From the NCBI GenBank assembly GCA_025997795.1, contig BNVB01000069.1, forward strand, positions 1 to 10,585: a stretch of DNA of 10,585 nt, written 5' to 3'. Both the position numbers and the translations under genes were made by a program. This stretch comes from Spirochaetia bacterium. Its GTDB lineage: Bacteria; Spirochaetota; Spirochaetia; Treponematales; Breznakiellaceae. Position 1 is the stretch's first letter; every line of letters starts with the position of its first letter. The notes beneath the pieces are model-generated. The model was not told the origin of the DNA and searched no databases. It was given only the letters and a program-made list of their open reading frames with translations. Below, one piece after another: positions 1-7,899 of this stretch.

Positions 1-162
1 GCCGTTTTTGCGCACCGCTTCGATTATTTCCATAACGGCGGCATCAACGGCGGTTCCGTCCGGTTCGCTCGGCTCGCTCGGCTCGCTCGGCTCGCCCGGC
101 TCGCCGTTTTTATTTTTGTTTTTCCAGTATTCGGCAAAGTCCGCGGCATCTATGATCTGCAT
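1..162 (-). CDS. hisD: Probable histidinol dehydrogenase, N-terminal 54 residues (runs off the window)
   Basis: This is a partial gene; only its first 54 codons lie in the window. It starts at an ATG preceded by AAGGA with 5 nt spacing, 22 bp after the stop of the DAHP synthase-prephenate dehydratase gene, so it is probably in the same operon. Residues 38-54 (AVDAAVMEIIEAVRKNG) resemble the helix near the start of HisD proteins, usually written as V..II..VR..GD.AL, which would continue beyond the window edge. HisD is a cytosolic, zinc-dependent enzyme that oxidises L-histidinol to L-histidine with two NAD+, the last step of histidine synthesis. Residues 20-34 are five Gly/Ser-Glu-Pro triplets encoded by a 9-bp tandem repeat, which is unusual for this family. 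The catalytic part is not visible, so the name rests on a short match and on the amino acid biosynthesis neighbour. Confidence 0.55.
   Translation of the reverse strand, partial: MQIIDAADFAEYWKNKNKNGEPGEPSEPSEPSEPDGTAVDAAVMEIIEAVRKNG
61..105 (-). repeat. Five tandem 9-bp repeats inside the probable hisD
   Basis: On the plus strand the units read CGGTTCGCT, CGGCTCGCT, CGGCTCGCT, CGGCTCGCC, CGGCTCGCC with no spacers. On the coding (minus) strand they encode (Gly/Ser)-Glu-Pro five times. The 9-bp unit keeps the reading frame whatever the copy number, so slippage would change linker length without breaking the gene. It lies between a short N-terminal segment and the first HisD-like helix. Confidence 0.9.
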
Positions 163-184
163 GGTTATCCTTCGGCCTGGCAGC

Positions 185-2149
185 CTATAGCGATCCCCGG
201 TAAGCTCCCAAAAAGTGGAAGTCCTCGGTATGTTTTTTCAGGTTCTCCATGGCGGCGGCAAAACCGCCGTCTTTTTCGGGGATCGACACATCCGCATAAA
301 ACTGATACTCCCAGGGTTTTCCCTGGATGGGCCGGGATTCCAGTTTGGAAAGATTGATTCCCTGGTCTGCCATAATCTGGAGACACGCAAAGAGGGAACC
401 CGGTTTATCGGGAACGGAGAAAACCAAACTTGCCTTGTTGGACCGCTCCGATCCAAAACTTCCACCGTTTACCGCAATACGATCAAAGTTGTCGTCTGCC
501 GCCGCTTTTCGGCTTATCACCAGAAAGCGGGTATAATTGAGGGGATTGGTTTCGATCCCTTCTTTAATCACCTTAAGGCCGTGGGCTCTGGCGGCGGCTT
601 CTCCCGCAATGGCCGCAACTTTTACCGCCCCTTCCCGTGCGATGGAAACCACGGCTCCGGCAGTATCGTTAGAGGCTTCCAGGACCCAGAGGGGATGTTT
701 GTCAAGAAATTCCCGGCACTGGGCAAAACCCTGGGGATGACTGCGGACTATGGCGATGGAATCCAGGGTAGCCCGTTCATCGCCGATAAGGCAATGAACA
801 ATGCGGAGTTTTACTTCTCCCACAATGGCTATATCAGGATAGCGAAGAAAGAGATCATAGTTTTCGTGGATACTCCCCGTAAGGCTGTTTTCCACCGGCA
901 CTATACCCGCTGCGGCGGAACCTTCCAGCACGGCGTCAAAAATTCCCTTAAAGGATTGTACCTGTGTACGTTTTGCTTCTTCGCCAAAAACCCGCATCAG
1001 GGCCTGTTCTGCAAAGGCGCCGCTTTCGCCGTTAAAGGCAATGCCGGTGTTGATAGATATGGCAGAAGCATTCACTGGTGTAATCGTTTTTTCCGCAGCC
1101 GCTGTATGCGGCGTTCTAAGCAGTTCCTTGCCCACCACCGGCGCCAGAGCTTCGATATCCCGCATAAGTTTTTCAAACTGTTCGGGGTAGAGCGACTGGG
1201 GGCCGTCGGAAAGAGCGTCGTCCGGGTGGGGATGCACTTCCACCGTAAGGCCGTCGGCCCCGGCGGCGATAGCTGCCAGGGCGGCGGAACTTACCTTTGC
1301 CCGGATTCCCACCGCATGGCTGGGATCAACAATCACCGGCAGATGGGAAAGGCCTTTTACTACGGGGATGGCGGAAATATCCAACGTATTGCGGGTATAG
1401 GTTTCAAAAGTACGGATACCTCGTTCGCAGAGTACCACATCCCTTGTTCCCGCCGCCAGAAGATACTCCGCAGAAAGGAGCCATTCTTCTATGGTAGCCG
1501 AAGGTCCCCGTTTTAAAAGCACGGGTTTACCCAGCGCGCCGACTTTTTTAAGGAGCTCAAAATTCTGCATATTCCGCGCGCCGATCTGGAACATATCGGT
1601 AAGGTCCTTCATGTCCACAACAAATTCGGGGGAGACAACTTCGGTAACGATGGGCATACCGCATGTTTCCCCCGCTTCTTTCATATATTCCAGCCCCTTC
1701 ATGCCCAGGCCCTGGAATGCATAGGGACTTGACCGGGGTTTGTAAGCGCCGCCCCGAAGTAAGACCGCCCCGGATTCCCGTACACGTTCCGCAGTTTCCC
1801 GGATCTGTTCCCTGCTTTCTACTGCGCAGGGTCCGGCAATCACCGTGATCCGGGAACCGCCGATTTTTACCTGCGGAACACCGGTACCTGTACCGCCGAC
1901 AGTAACAATCGAATCCTCGGCCCTGGTTTCACGGGAGGCCAGCTCGTAGGGTTTACTTGTGGCGGCAACCCGTTCCACGCCGGGGAGCAGCGCCAGTTCC
2001 CGCAGATCCGTCACCCCTTTACCGGAAGCGCCAATTACTTCGTCTTCGCCAAACTGCTGATCCCTTACAGCGAATCCCCGGTCCCGCAGATAGATACGGA
2101 CCAGTTCCTTGTCATGGGAAGTAATACCTTTGGAAAGCACAACAATCAT
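185..2149 (-). CDS. Bifunctional DAHP synthase (type I-beta) / prephenate dehydratase with ACT domain
   Basis: A 654-residue fusion of the first step of the shikimate pathway (PEP + erythrose 4-phosphate to DAHP) with a phenylalanine step (prephenate to phenylpyruvate). Residues 1-75 look like the ferredoxin-like regulatory domain of Thermotoga-type DAHP synthase. Residues 100-340 are the DAHPS/KDOPS barrel with AGPCAVES, LRGGAYKPRSS, LLKRG and DPSHAVG. The probable metal ligands are C108, H278, E304 and D315. Residues 370-545 are prephenate dehydratase (GESGAFAE, VPVENSLTGSI, SNDTAG, and the TRF motif at 540-542). Residues 575-650 are an ACT domain with GSLF and ESRP, the phenylalanine-binding signature. 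No chorismate mutase domain is present. An in-frame TTG at 2221 would overlap phnW by 29 bp, but family proteins start like MIVVLSKG, so I place the start at 2149; the ribosome site there is weak. It sits 43 bp after phnW with no terminator seen. The enzyme activities are confident; the exact start is less so. Confidence 0.9.
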   Translation of the reverse strand: MIVVLSKGITSHDKELVRIYLRDRGFAVRDQQFGEDEVIGASGKGVTDLRELALLPGVERVAATSKPYELASRETRAEDSIVTVGGTGTGVPQVKIGGSRITVIAGPCAVESREQIRETAERVRESGAVLLRGGAYKPRSSPYAFQGLGMKGLEYMKEAGETCGMPIVTEVVSPEFVVDMKDLTDMFQIGARNMQNFELLKKVGALGKPVLLKRGPSATIEEWLLSAEYLLAAGTRDVVLCERGIRTFETYTRNTLDISAIPVVKGLSHLPVIVDPSHAVGIRAKVSSAALAAIAAGADGLTVEVHPHPDDALSDGPQSLYPEQFEKLMRDIEALAPVVGKELLRTPHTAAAEKTITPVNASAISINTGIAFNGESGAFAEQALMRVFGEEAKRTQVQSFKGIFDAVLEGSAAAGIVPVENSLTGSIHENYDLFLRYPDIAIVGEVKLRIVHCLIGDERATLDSIAIVRSHPQGFAQCREFLDKHPLWVLEASNDTAGAVVSIAREGAVKVAAIAGEAAARAHGLKVIKEGIETNPLNYTRFLVISRKAAADDNFDRIAVNGGSFGSERSNKASLVFSVPDKPGSLFACLQIMADQGINLSKLESRPIQGKPWEYQFYADVSIPEKDGGFAAAMENLKKHTEDFHFLGAYRGSL

Positions 2150-2192
2150 AATCCCATAGTAGCCGGAAGAAGAAACGAAAGGCAAGCGGGTT

Positions 2193-3293
2193 TTATCGCT
2201 TATATTGTTGTATAACCCCAAGCAGGCGTTTTATATCGCAGGGATATACCTCGCCTATGGTGCCAATCCTGAACGTTGGGGCCTGGGATATTTTTCCCGG
2301 ATAGATTACAAAGCCCTGTTGTTTTAAAGCGGTGTAAAATGCCTTAAAATCAAAACCGGGATCGGGATATAAAAACGAGGTGATAATGGGAGATTGGTTT
2401 TTTTGCAAAAGCGGCGTAAAACCCGCTTCTTCCATGCCGGAAACCAGGAGCTGCTGGTTTTCTGAGTACCGCTTAAAACGTGCCGGAATGCCCCCTTCGG
2501 TCTCAAGTTCATCCAGGGCCTGATAGAAGGCGCGCACAATGTGGGTTGGTGAGGTATAACGCCATTTTCCGGTCAGGTCCATTTCTTTCCACTGGCTAAA
2601 GAGATCAAGGCAGAGTGATCGTGCGTTTCCCCCGCAGTCTTCAAGCGCTGTTTTTCGCGCAATGACAAAGGCAAAACCGGGTACGCCCTGAATACATTTG
2701 TTTGAGGAACTGATCAAAAAATCAATGCCCAGCGCATCGGCGTCAAGGGGAATACCGCCAAAGGAACTCATGGCATCCACAATAAAGGTTTTGTTGTGGT
2801 TTTTAACTACGCTTGCGATTTCTTCCAGGGGGTTTAGTATGCCCGTGGTTGTCTCGCAGTGTACCAGGGCAACGTGGGTAATGCGAAGATCCTTTGTAAG
2901 GCAGGCGGAAACAATATCCGCCGAAGGTATTTCTGTTTCCGGAAAAGGACATTCGGTATAGTCAAGGGAGAGCACACGGGCCATCTCTACCATGCGTTTT
3001 CCGTATGCGCCGTTGGTAATGATAAGCAGCTTGCTGTTTTTGGACAAAACCGTACCAAGGCAGGCTTCAACGGCAAATGAGCCGCTGCCCTGTATCAATA
3101 CGGAAGTATAGCCGTCACTATTCGCCGAAGAAAGCGCGATCAGCCGGCGGCGTACATTCTGCACAACAGCTTCATTATAATCATCATCCCAGGTACACCA
3201 GTCACGGAGCAGGGCGTTTCGTACTCCCTTTGAAGTTGAAAGCGGTCCGGGTGTAAGCAGCAAATAGGGATTGTCAGGAATGTGGTCGTACAT
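2193..3293 (-). CDS. phnW: 2-aminoethylphosphonate-pyruvate transaminase
   Basis: A 366-residue cytosolic PLP enzyme (class V aminotransferase fold) of the usual PhnW length. It moves the amino group of 2-aminoethylphosphonate to pyruvate, giving phosphonoacetaldehyde and L-alanine. Motifs in order: LLTPGPLSTS (12-21), DWCTWDDDYN (31-40), QGSGSFAVEA (68-77, phosphate/PLP region), HCETTTG (145-151), VDAMSSFGG (172-180), the Schiff-base lysine K199 in SSSNKC, and FRIGTIG (341-347), whose arginine R342 fits the substrate-binding arginine of the family. A GGAGGA ribosome site lies 4 nt before the ATG. The gene is 31 bp after phnX. Class V relatives such as serine-pyruvate aminotransferases are the alternative, but the motifs and the phnX neighbour make PhnW by far the best call. 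Confidence 0.96.
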   Translation of the reverse strand: MYDHIPDNPYLLLTPGPLSTSKGVRNALLRDWCTWDDDYNEAVVQNVRRRLIALSSANSDGYTSVLIQGSGSFAVEACLGTVLSKNSKLLIITNGAYGKRMVEMARVLSLDYTECPFPETEIPSADIVSACLTKDLRITHVALVHCETTTGILNPLEEIASVVKNHNKTFIVDAMSSFGGIPLDADALGIDFLISSSNKCIQGVPGFAFVIARKTALEDCGGNARSLCLDLFSQWKEMDLTGKWRYTSPTHIVRAFYQALDELETEGGIPARFKRYSENQQLLVSGMEEAGFTPLLQKNQSPIITSFLYPDPGFDFKAFYTALKQQGFVIYPGKISQAPTFRIGTIGEVYPCDIKRLLGVIQQYKR

Positions 3294-3324
3294 TTGTTCC
3301 TCCGTTTATTCGCGGCGTATATGT

Positions 3325-4104
3325 TTATTGCCGCTTAAGGTTTTCGATAAGTTCCGGCAGCGCGCTTATGGATTCAATGACATGATCCGCACCGGCGGCG
3401 ATATACCGTTCCCGGGTTTCTCTAAAGAGGGCTGTCCGGGTTTCACCGGCCAATAAAGCGTATTCCTTTTCGGAAAGGCCCAGCATACTTGAACCGCAAA
3501 GCACTCCGACAGAAACGACCCCTGCATTTTTTGCTTCCTTCATATCCGCGGCGGTATCGCCTATTTTAAGAACCCCGGAAAGGGAAGAGGCCAGTTTTTC
3601 CAGATTGCGCCAAAGCATATACGGCCAGGGCCTGCCGCGCCCGCCGGTATCATCGGGACATACAAGACAGTCCGGCGCATAACCGTACCGTTTTGCCAGA
3701 GGACTTATAATGTCCATCATGGCCCTGGTATACCCGGTGGTTGATCCAATCCTGATGCCGTTTGTGCGGAGATATTCCACGCAGGGTATAACACCGGGAA
3801 GCGGTTCGGCATAACGGGGCAGTACCTCAAAAAGGGAGCGTTCAAAGCGCCGGTAAATGCTGTTAATGTCGCCGGATGTATACCGCTTTCCATGAACGGT
3901 TTCCCAAAGTGAAGAAAGATGCTCCCCTTTGAGCATCTCTTCTATGTGGGCTTCTTTTTGCATTCCCATGGGTGCGCGTATTTCGTCTATTGAGGGTGAA
4001 ACACCGAAGGCTTCAAAAGCTGTCTTAAAGGCATCCACCGGGGCAAAGGAACCATAATCAACGGTGGTTCCGGCCCAATCAAAAATAACGGTTGTAATTT
4101 TCAT
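3325..4104 (-). CDS. phnX: Phosphonoacetaldehyde hydrolase (phosphonatase)
   Basis: A 259-residue cytosolic enzyme of the haloacid dehalogenase (HAD) superfamily that splits the C-P bond of phosphonoacetaldehyde into acetaldehyde and phosphate, using Mg2+. The first HAD motif is FDWAGTTVDYG with nucleophile D9; Ala at +2 in place of the usual acid is typical of phosphonatases and separates them from ordinary HAD phosphatases. K50 in APMGMQKEAH is the expected Schiff-base lysine of the cap, with H53 close by. GSTTGYTR (120-127) is motif II, GRGRPWP (155-161) carries the conserved arginine, and GDTAADM (182-188) is the metal-binding motif. Start and stop share an ATGA overlap with the permease gene, which suggests translational coupling. 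No aldehyde dehydrogenase for the acetaldehyde product is visible in the window. Confidence 0.96.
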   Translation of the reverse strand: MKITTVIFDWAGTTVDYGSFAPVDAFKTAFEAFGVSPSIDEIRAPMGMQKEAHIEEMLKGEHLSSLWETVHGKRYTSGDINSIYRRFERSLFEVLPRYAEPLPGVIPCVEYLRTNGIRIGSTTGYTRAMMDIISPLAKRYGYAPDCLVCPDDTGGRGRPWPYMLWRNLEKLASSLSGVLKIGDTAADMKEAKNAGVVSVGVLCGSSMLGLSEKEYALLAGETRTALFRETRERYIAAGADHVIESISALPELIENLKRQ

Positions 4105-5786
4105 AAAGATTCCATCCTTTCCAGTTTTCTTTTTTTGGCAATATATTTTATCACCAGCTCATAAACCAGGCGTATCACAATATTGAAACACAGTATTAAA
4201 AGACTCATCGCTGCCGCCTGGCTTATATCGCCCGCTTCTTCCATGTGGGTAATGGCAATCGATGCAATTTTGAAATTTGCGCTGTAAAGAAAAACCAAAG
4301 CCGAAACAGTTACCATGGCATTGACAAAATAATACATCCCTATTTCAAGTATCGCGGGGAGCGAAAGCGGCACGGTAACACGAAAAAAAGTCTGCCGCCG
4401 GGGAATTTTCATGCTTTCGGCAACAGTTTCAAATTCGCTGTCTAGTTTTTTTAAGGCCCCTGCCGCAGTAAGATAGGGTACGGAAAAATAATGCAGAATA
4501 TTGGAAAGTACCAGGATCGTTACGGTGCCGTAAATAAAATGAAAAGGATTATGCCGGGCATTAAAGAAAAAGATAAACGAAAGCCCTACCACCATGCCGG
4601 GTATGGCCAGGGGCAGAACAGAAAGGAGTTTTCCGTATTTTGTTAAAAAGCCATGGCCCGTACTTTTTTCCATCATGTAGGCATAAAAGAAAACAAAGGC
4701 CGTACCAAAAAGGGCGGTAAGAAAGCTCATGTAAAGAGAATTAAAATAACTGCCTATACCGCCGGTTGATTTGTTAAAGGCAAAGTGTTTAAGGGTAAAA
4801 CTTAAATCGTAGGGATAATACCTGGTAAGGGCCCCGACAAAAAGAGCTGTTATGAGAAACAAAAAACAGAGGGTAATGATACTACAAACGCTAAAGAAAA
4901 AAATATCCCGCCCGGGAAGCGGTTTTACGGTAAGTTTTAAAGAGCGGGCATTGAGGGAGCCGGTATTTCTGTTTGACACAATCCGCCCGGTTAAAAACGA
5001 CAGTATGGCGGGAAAAAGCAGCAAAGTGCCTACCACCGCGCCCATGTTCATATTGAACTGTCCGGCAATTTGTTTGTAAATGTCCGTGGCAAGAACATTG
5101 TAACTTCCGCCGATTACCTTGGGCGCGCCAAAGTCGGTAAAGGCCAGGGTAAAACAAACAAAGAGTACGTTTACCACCGTATATTTAATTTCCGGAAGTG
5201 TTACATGGAGGAATTTTTTTAAGGGCGGTATTCCCATGCTTTCGCAGGCTTCGTAAAGCCTTCCATCGGCAAATTCAAGGGCAACATAAAACATCAGAAA
5301 CGCCTGGGGAAAGGTATAAATAATTTCTGAAATAACAATACCCGTAAAACCATAGAGGGGAATACTAAAACCAAGCTGTGTCGCAATGCCCTGCCGGCCA
5401 AAAATATAAACAAGCCCCAGGGCATGAACAACGGTGGGAATGAATATCGGAAGCAACGCTATATATTTAAAAAAAGTTTTACCGGGAATCCTCGTTCGGG
5501 TAAGCGCATAGGCATAGAGGAACCCCAAGACCGAACTAACGATTGTTGTTACAAGTGATATGCTAACAGTGTTCTGTACCGAAACACTCAGCGAGGGTGT
5601 GTTAAAATACCGGCGGTAATTGCTTAGGCCGGTAAAATCTCCCGAGGCACCGGTAAAGGCCTTGGAAAAGAGCGAAACAAGAGGAAACAGCAGTACCAGG
5701 GTAAAGAGGACCAGCACGAGGCACAGTACAAAAAACTGCGGCGCACTAAAACGAACAAGGCGCCGCCTTACTGTATCCAGGATCAT
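4101..5786 (-). CDS. phnU: 2-aminoethylphosphonate ABC transporter permease, two fused permease domains
   Basis: A 561-residue inner-membrane protein with two binding-protein-dependent permease domains in one chain. Hydrophobic segments lie near 17-41, 75-97, 107-129, 148-170, 201-219 and 250-268 (first half), then 295-320, 350-371, 387-409, 418-437, 479-501 and 525-545 (second half), so about 12 in all. Each half has an EAA-type loop that docks on the ATPase: residues 179-200 (EACESMGIPP, then a V.LPE) and 456-476 (AESMKIPRRQ, then V.VP). Fused permeases of this kind are known for the PhnU2/AepW class of 2-AEP transporters and for iron(III) FbpB-type systems; the phnW/phnX neighbours favour 2-AEP. 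It overlaps phnT upstream and phnX downstream by 4 bp each (ATGA). The ribosome site is poor, consistent with coupling to phnT translation. Confidence 0.9.
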   Translation of the reverse strand: MILDTVRRRLVRFSAPQFFVLCLVLVLFTLVLLFPLVSLFSKAFTGASGDFTGLSNYRRYFNTPSLSVSVQNTVSISLVTTIVSSVLGFLYAYALTRTRIPGKTFFKYIALLPIFIPTVVHALGLVYIFGRQGIATQLGFSIPLYGFTGIVISEIIYTFPQAFLMFYVALEFADGRLYEACESMGIPPLKKFLHVTLPEIKYTVVNVLFVCFTLAFTDFGAPKVIGGSYNVLATDIYKQIAGQFNMNMGAVVGTLLLFPAILSFLTGRIVSNRNTGSLNARSLKLTVKPLPGRDIFFFSVCSIITLCFLFLITALFVGALTRYYPYDLSFTLKHFAFNKSTGGIGSYFNSLYMSFLTALFGTAFVFFYAYMMEKSTGHGFLTKYGKLLSVLPLAIPGMVVGLSFIFFFNARHNPFHFIYGTVTILVLSNILHYFSVPYLTAAGALKKLDSEFETVAESMKIPRRQTFFRVTVPLSLPAILEIGMYYFVNAMVTVSALVFLYSANFKIASIAITHMEEAGDISQAAAMSLLILCFNIVIRLVYELVIKYIAKKRKLERMESL

Positions 5787-6772
5787 AATTCTACATACTC
5801 AGGATAGCTGATACAGTGTTCCGCCGGTAAGCGTAAAAACAGCGTAACATCGGGACCCAGGACCATGCTGCCGGCATGATCCGAGGGCACATCAATGCAG
5901 ATACTGGTACGTTCCGGCAGGATGCCGTGAACACGGGTAAAAGCGCCCTTGAATTCCACATCCTGTACCAGCGCCGTTGTATCGTGGGGTTCTGTCCAAT
6001 CAACAATCTTAATCTTTTCGGGACGGATACCGCGTTTTTCCCCGGCGCCGTAAAAATTCATGGTACCCACAAAGGCGGCGACAAATTGTGTGGCAGGATT
6101 ATTGTAAATTTCCTGGGGTTTACCGCTTTGTTCTACCACGGCGTTATTCATTACAATGATTCTGTCCGCCATTGTAAGGGCTTCTTCCTGATCATGGGTT
6201 ACCATGATCGTGGTAATGCCAAGTTTACGCTGCAGGGCGCGTATCTCTGCCCGCAGCCTGGCACGTACTTTTGCGTCCAGGGCGGAGAGCGGCTCATCAA
6301 GCAAAAGATACACCGGGGAAAGGGCAACAGCCCGGGCAAGGGCGGTTCGCTGCTGCTGTCCGCCGGACAACTCTCGGGGGTATTTGTCCTTGTGGTCAAT
6401 TAAATCTACCAGGTTCAATACTTCCAGAACTTTTTCTTCCCTTTCGTCATAGTTCATCCGTTTCTTTTGCCGTAAGCCAAACATGATGTTTTCGAATACC
6501 GTCATATTGGGAAAAAGCGCATAGGATTGAAAAACGATCCCAAAGTTACGCTTTGCCGGAGGAAGAAACGTGGAATCTTTACCGTCAATAAAAATCTGCC
6601 CCGAGTCGGCTGTCTCAAGTCCTGCGATAATGCGCAGAAGCGTTGTTTTCCCGCAGCCGCTTGGCCCAAGGATACACACAAGCTCGCCTCTTTCAATCTC
6701 GGCGCTTATATTATTCAGCACTGTTTGATTACCAAAGCGCTTGGTGATATTTTTTATTTCCAGAAAGCCCAT
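5783..6772 (-). CDS. phnT: 2-aminoethylphosphonate ABC transporter ATP-binding protein
   Basis: A 329-residue cytoplasmic ATPase that powers import through the fused permease. Motifs: Walker A GPSGCGKT (36-43), Q-loop Q82 in FQSYALFP, ABC signature LSGGQ (135-139), Walker B LLLDEP (156-161), D-loop SALD (163-166) and switch histidine H193 in VTHDQEEA. The region from about 248 onward (GIRPEKI) is a C-terminal TOBE-like domain, as in importers of the MalK/PotA/FbpC group. A ribosome site AAGGGAG lies 9 nt before the start. It follows the binding-protein gene by 42 bp. From the protein alone it could serve several substrates (polyamine, iron, thiosulfate, phosphonate); the operon gives the 2-AEP assignment. 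Confidence 0.92.
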   Translation of the reverse strand: MGFLEIKNITKRFGNQTVLNNISAEIERGELVCILGPSGCGKTTLLRIIAGLETADSGQIFIDGKDSTFLPPAKRNFGIVFQSYALFPNMTVFENIMFGLRQKKRMNYDEREEKVLEVLNLVDLIDHKDKYPRELSGGQQQRTALARAVALSPVYLLLDEPLSALDAKVRARLRAEIRALQRKLGITTIMVTHDQEEALTMADRIIVMNNAVVEQSGKPQEIYNNPATQFVAAFVGTMNFYGAGEKRGIRPEKIKIVDWTEPHDTTALVQDVEFKGAFTRVHGILPERTSICIDVPSDHAGSMVLGPDVTLFLRLPAEHCISYPEYVEL

Positions 6773-6791
6773 TCCACATTTCTCCCTTATA

Positions 6792-6809
6792 GCGTTACCG
6801 GCGTTACCG
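6792..6809. repeat. Perfect tandem 9-bp repeat in the phnS-phnT gap
   Basis: GCGTTACCG occurs twice with no spacer (6792-6800 and 6801-6809), in the 42-bp gap between the binding-protein gene and the ATPase gene. No function is evident. It could be a slippage duplication, or it could help form a weak mRNA structure that sets relative expression of the two genes. Confidence 0.75.
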
Positions 6810-6814
6810 CGGTC

Positions 6815-7882
6815 TCATTTCGCCGCCGATTTTGAATCAAATTGGGTCATCCACCGGTTAAGGATTGTCTCGCGGTTCGATGCCGTCCATACAAAATCGT
6901 TATCAATGAGCAGAGTCAAGGGGTCCCCCTCATAACCTTCATAGGTTCCGTCACCGCCGGTGGCGATAATGGGATAATTTTCCTTGTAGAGATTCATGGC
7001 TTCATCGGAAATTGCCCAATCCAGAAAAGTGGAGGCCGCAGGATTGATGGCGGGTTTTTTCATCAGGGCATTGGCTTCCATGTCCCAGCCGGAACCTTCG
7101 GCGGGGAAGATAACAGCCACCGGAGCGCCTTTTTGTTTTTGGCTTATCCCCGCATAACCAAAACTTACCCCTATGACACATTCTCCGGCGGCGGCCATTT
7201 TTGCGGGCTTTGATCCGGAATGAACATACTGATCCACATTTTCGTGAAGTTTTGTTAGATAATCCCAGCCCCGGCCGCTGTCTTTTCCGTTAAGCTGAAG
7301 CACCCCGGCGACGGTTAAAAAACCGGTTCCGGACGAATTGGGATTGGACATTACAATATGTTTCTTTAGTTCCGGACGAAGCAGGTCCTGGTAACTTTTG
7401 ATATCAGAAACTTTAAGCCCGAGTTTTTCAAGTTCCACGGTGTTTACCACAAAAGCTGTTTCCCAGGCATCAATGCCTACCCAGGTAGGCACCGCCTTAT
7501 CGGATTTAAATTTTGAAAGTATCCTTTCAATCCCTTCGGGCGCATAAGGTTCAAGCAGCCCAAGCTGATCCAGGACCATCATGGAAGAAGCCGCCGTTCC
7601 CCACACAAGATCCGCCTGGGGGTTATCTTTTTCCGCCAAAAGCCGCGCCGTTATTACGCCGGTTGATTCGCGGATAACATTAACCTGTATGTCAGGGTAT
7701 TTTTTGTTGAATACGCCAAGATACTCCGTAACAAGCTCATCCTCCAGCGCCGTATAAACGCTGATGGTACCCCTGGTCCGGTCCCCCGCCGGGGCCGTAT
7801 TACTTTTTGTACAGCCCGTAAAAAATAGTACCGCCGCGGCAAAGACCGCCAGCCAACAATGACACTTCTTAATCTTCTTCAT
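6815..7882 (-). CDS. phnS: 2-aminoethylphosphonate ABC transporter substrate-binding lipoprotein
   Basis: A 355-residue extracytoplasmic binding protein. The N-terminus is a lipoprotein signal: MKKIKK, a hydrophobic stretch (10-22), then FTGC with C24 as the probable lipidated cysteine. The body fits the family-1-like iron/2-AEP binding proteins (PhnS2/AepX type): TISVYTALEDE (39-49), STGVITARLLAEKDNPQADLVW (73-94 region), PTWVGID (132-138), NPNSSGTGFLT (180-190) and HSGSKPAKMAAAGE (221-234). These match the phosphonate subgroup I know better than plain iron-binding proteins. An in-frame ATG at 7918 would add 12 residues, but the start at 7882 has AAGGAG 5 nt upstream and gives a clean signal peptide. 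It is the first gene of the operon, behind the Pho-box-like repeats. Ligand identity is inferred from family resemblance plus phnW/phnX. Confidence 0.92.
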   Translation of the reverse strand: MKKIKKCHCWLAVFAAAVLFFTGCTKSNTAPAGDRTRGTISVYTALEDELVTEYLGVFNKKYPDIQVNVIRESTGVITARLLAEKDNPQADLVWGTAASSMMVLDQLGLLEPYAPEGIERILSKFKSDKAVPTWVGIDAWETAFVVNTVELEKLGLKVSDIKSYQDLLRPELKKHIVMSNPNSSGTGFLTVAGVLQLNGKDSGRGWDYLTKLHENVDQYVHSGSKPAKMAAAGECVIGVSFGYAGISQKQKGAPVAVIFPAEGSGWDMEANALMKKPAINPAASTFLDWAISDEAMNLYKENYPIIATGGDGTYEGYEGDPLTLLIDNDFVWTASNRETILNRWMTQFDSKSAAK

Positions 7883-7887
7883 GTATG

Positions 7888-7893
7888 CTCCTT
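7888..7893 (-). promoter_or_regulatory. Ribosome-binding site that fixes the phnS start
   Basis: AAGGAG on the minus strand, 5 nt before the ATG at 7882. It lies inside the longer reading frame that begins at 7918, and so favours the shorter protein whose signal peptide starts MKKIKK. Confidence 0.85.
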
Positions 7894-7899
7894 CTGTTT

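Noticed and set aside
8..190. Plus-strand frame with Gly-Ser-Leu repeats
   Set aside because: It is the reverse reading of the 9-bp repeat in the probable hisD. The minus frame has a ribosome site, operon spacing and a family match.
215..1516. 433-codon open frame on the plus strand opposite the DAHP synthase-prephenate dehydratase gene
   Set aside because: It is antisense to a gene with clear catalytic motifs. Its protein is rich in Arg, His, Cys and Phe with no recognisable domain, and it has no good ribosome site.
2150..2221. N-terminal extension of the DAHP synthase from a TTG at 2221
   Set aside because: It would overlap phnW by 29 bp, has no ribosome site, and adds 24 residues not expected in the family.
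3325..4104. Generic HAD phosphatase such as beta-phosphoglucomutase
   Set aside because: DWAGTTVDYG with Ala at +2, the K50 cap lysine and the phnW neighbour are specific to phosphonoacetaldehyde hydrolase.
5876..6403. 175-codon plus-strand frame opposite phnT
   Set aside because: It is a shadow of the ABC ATPase gene, with no motif or start signal of its own.
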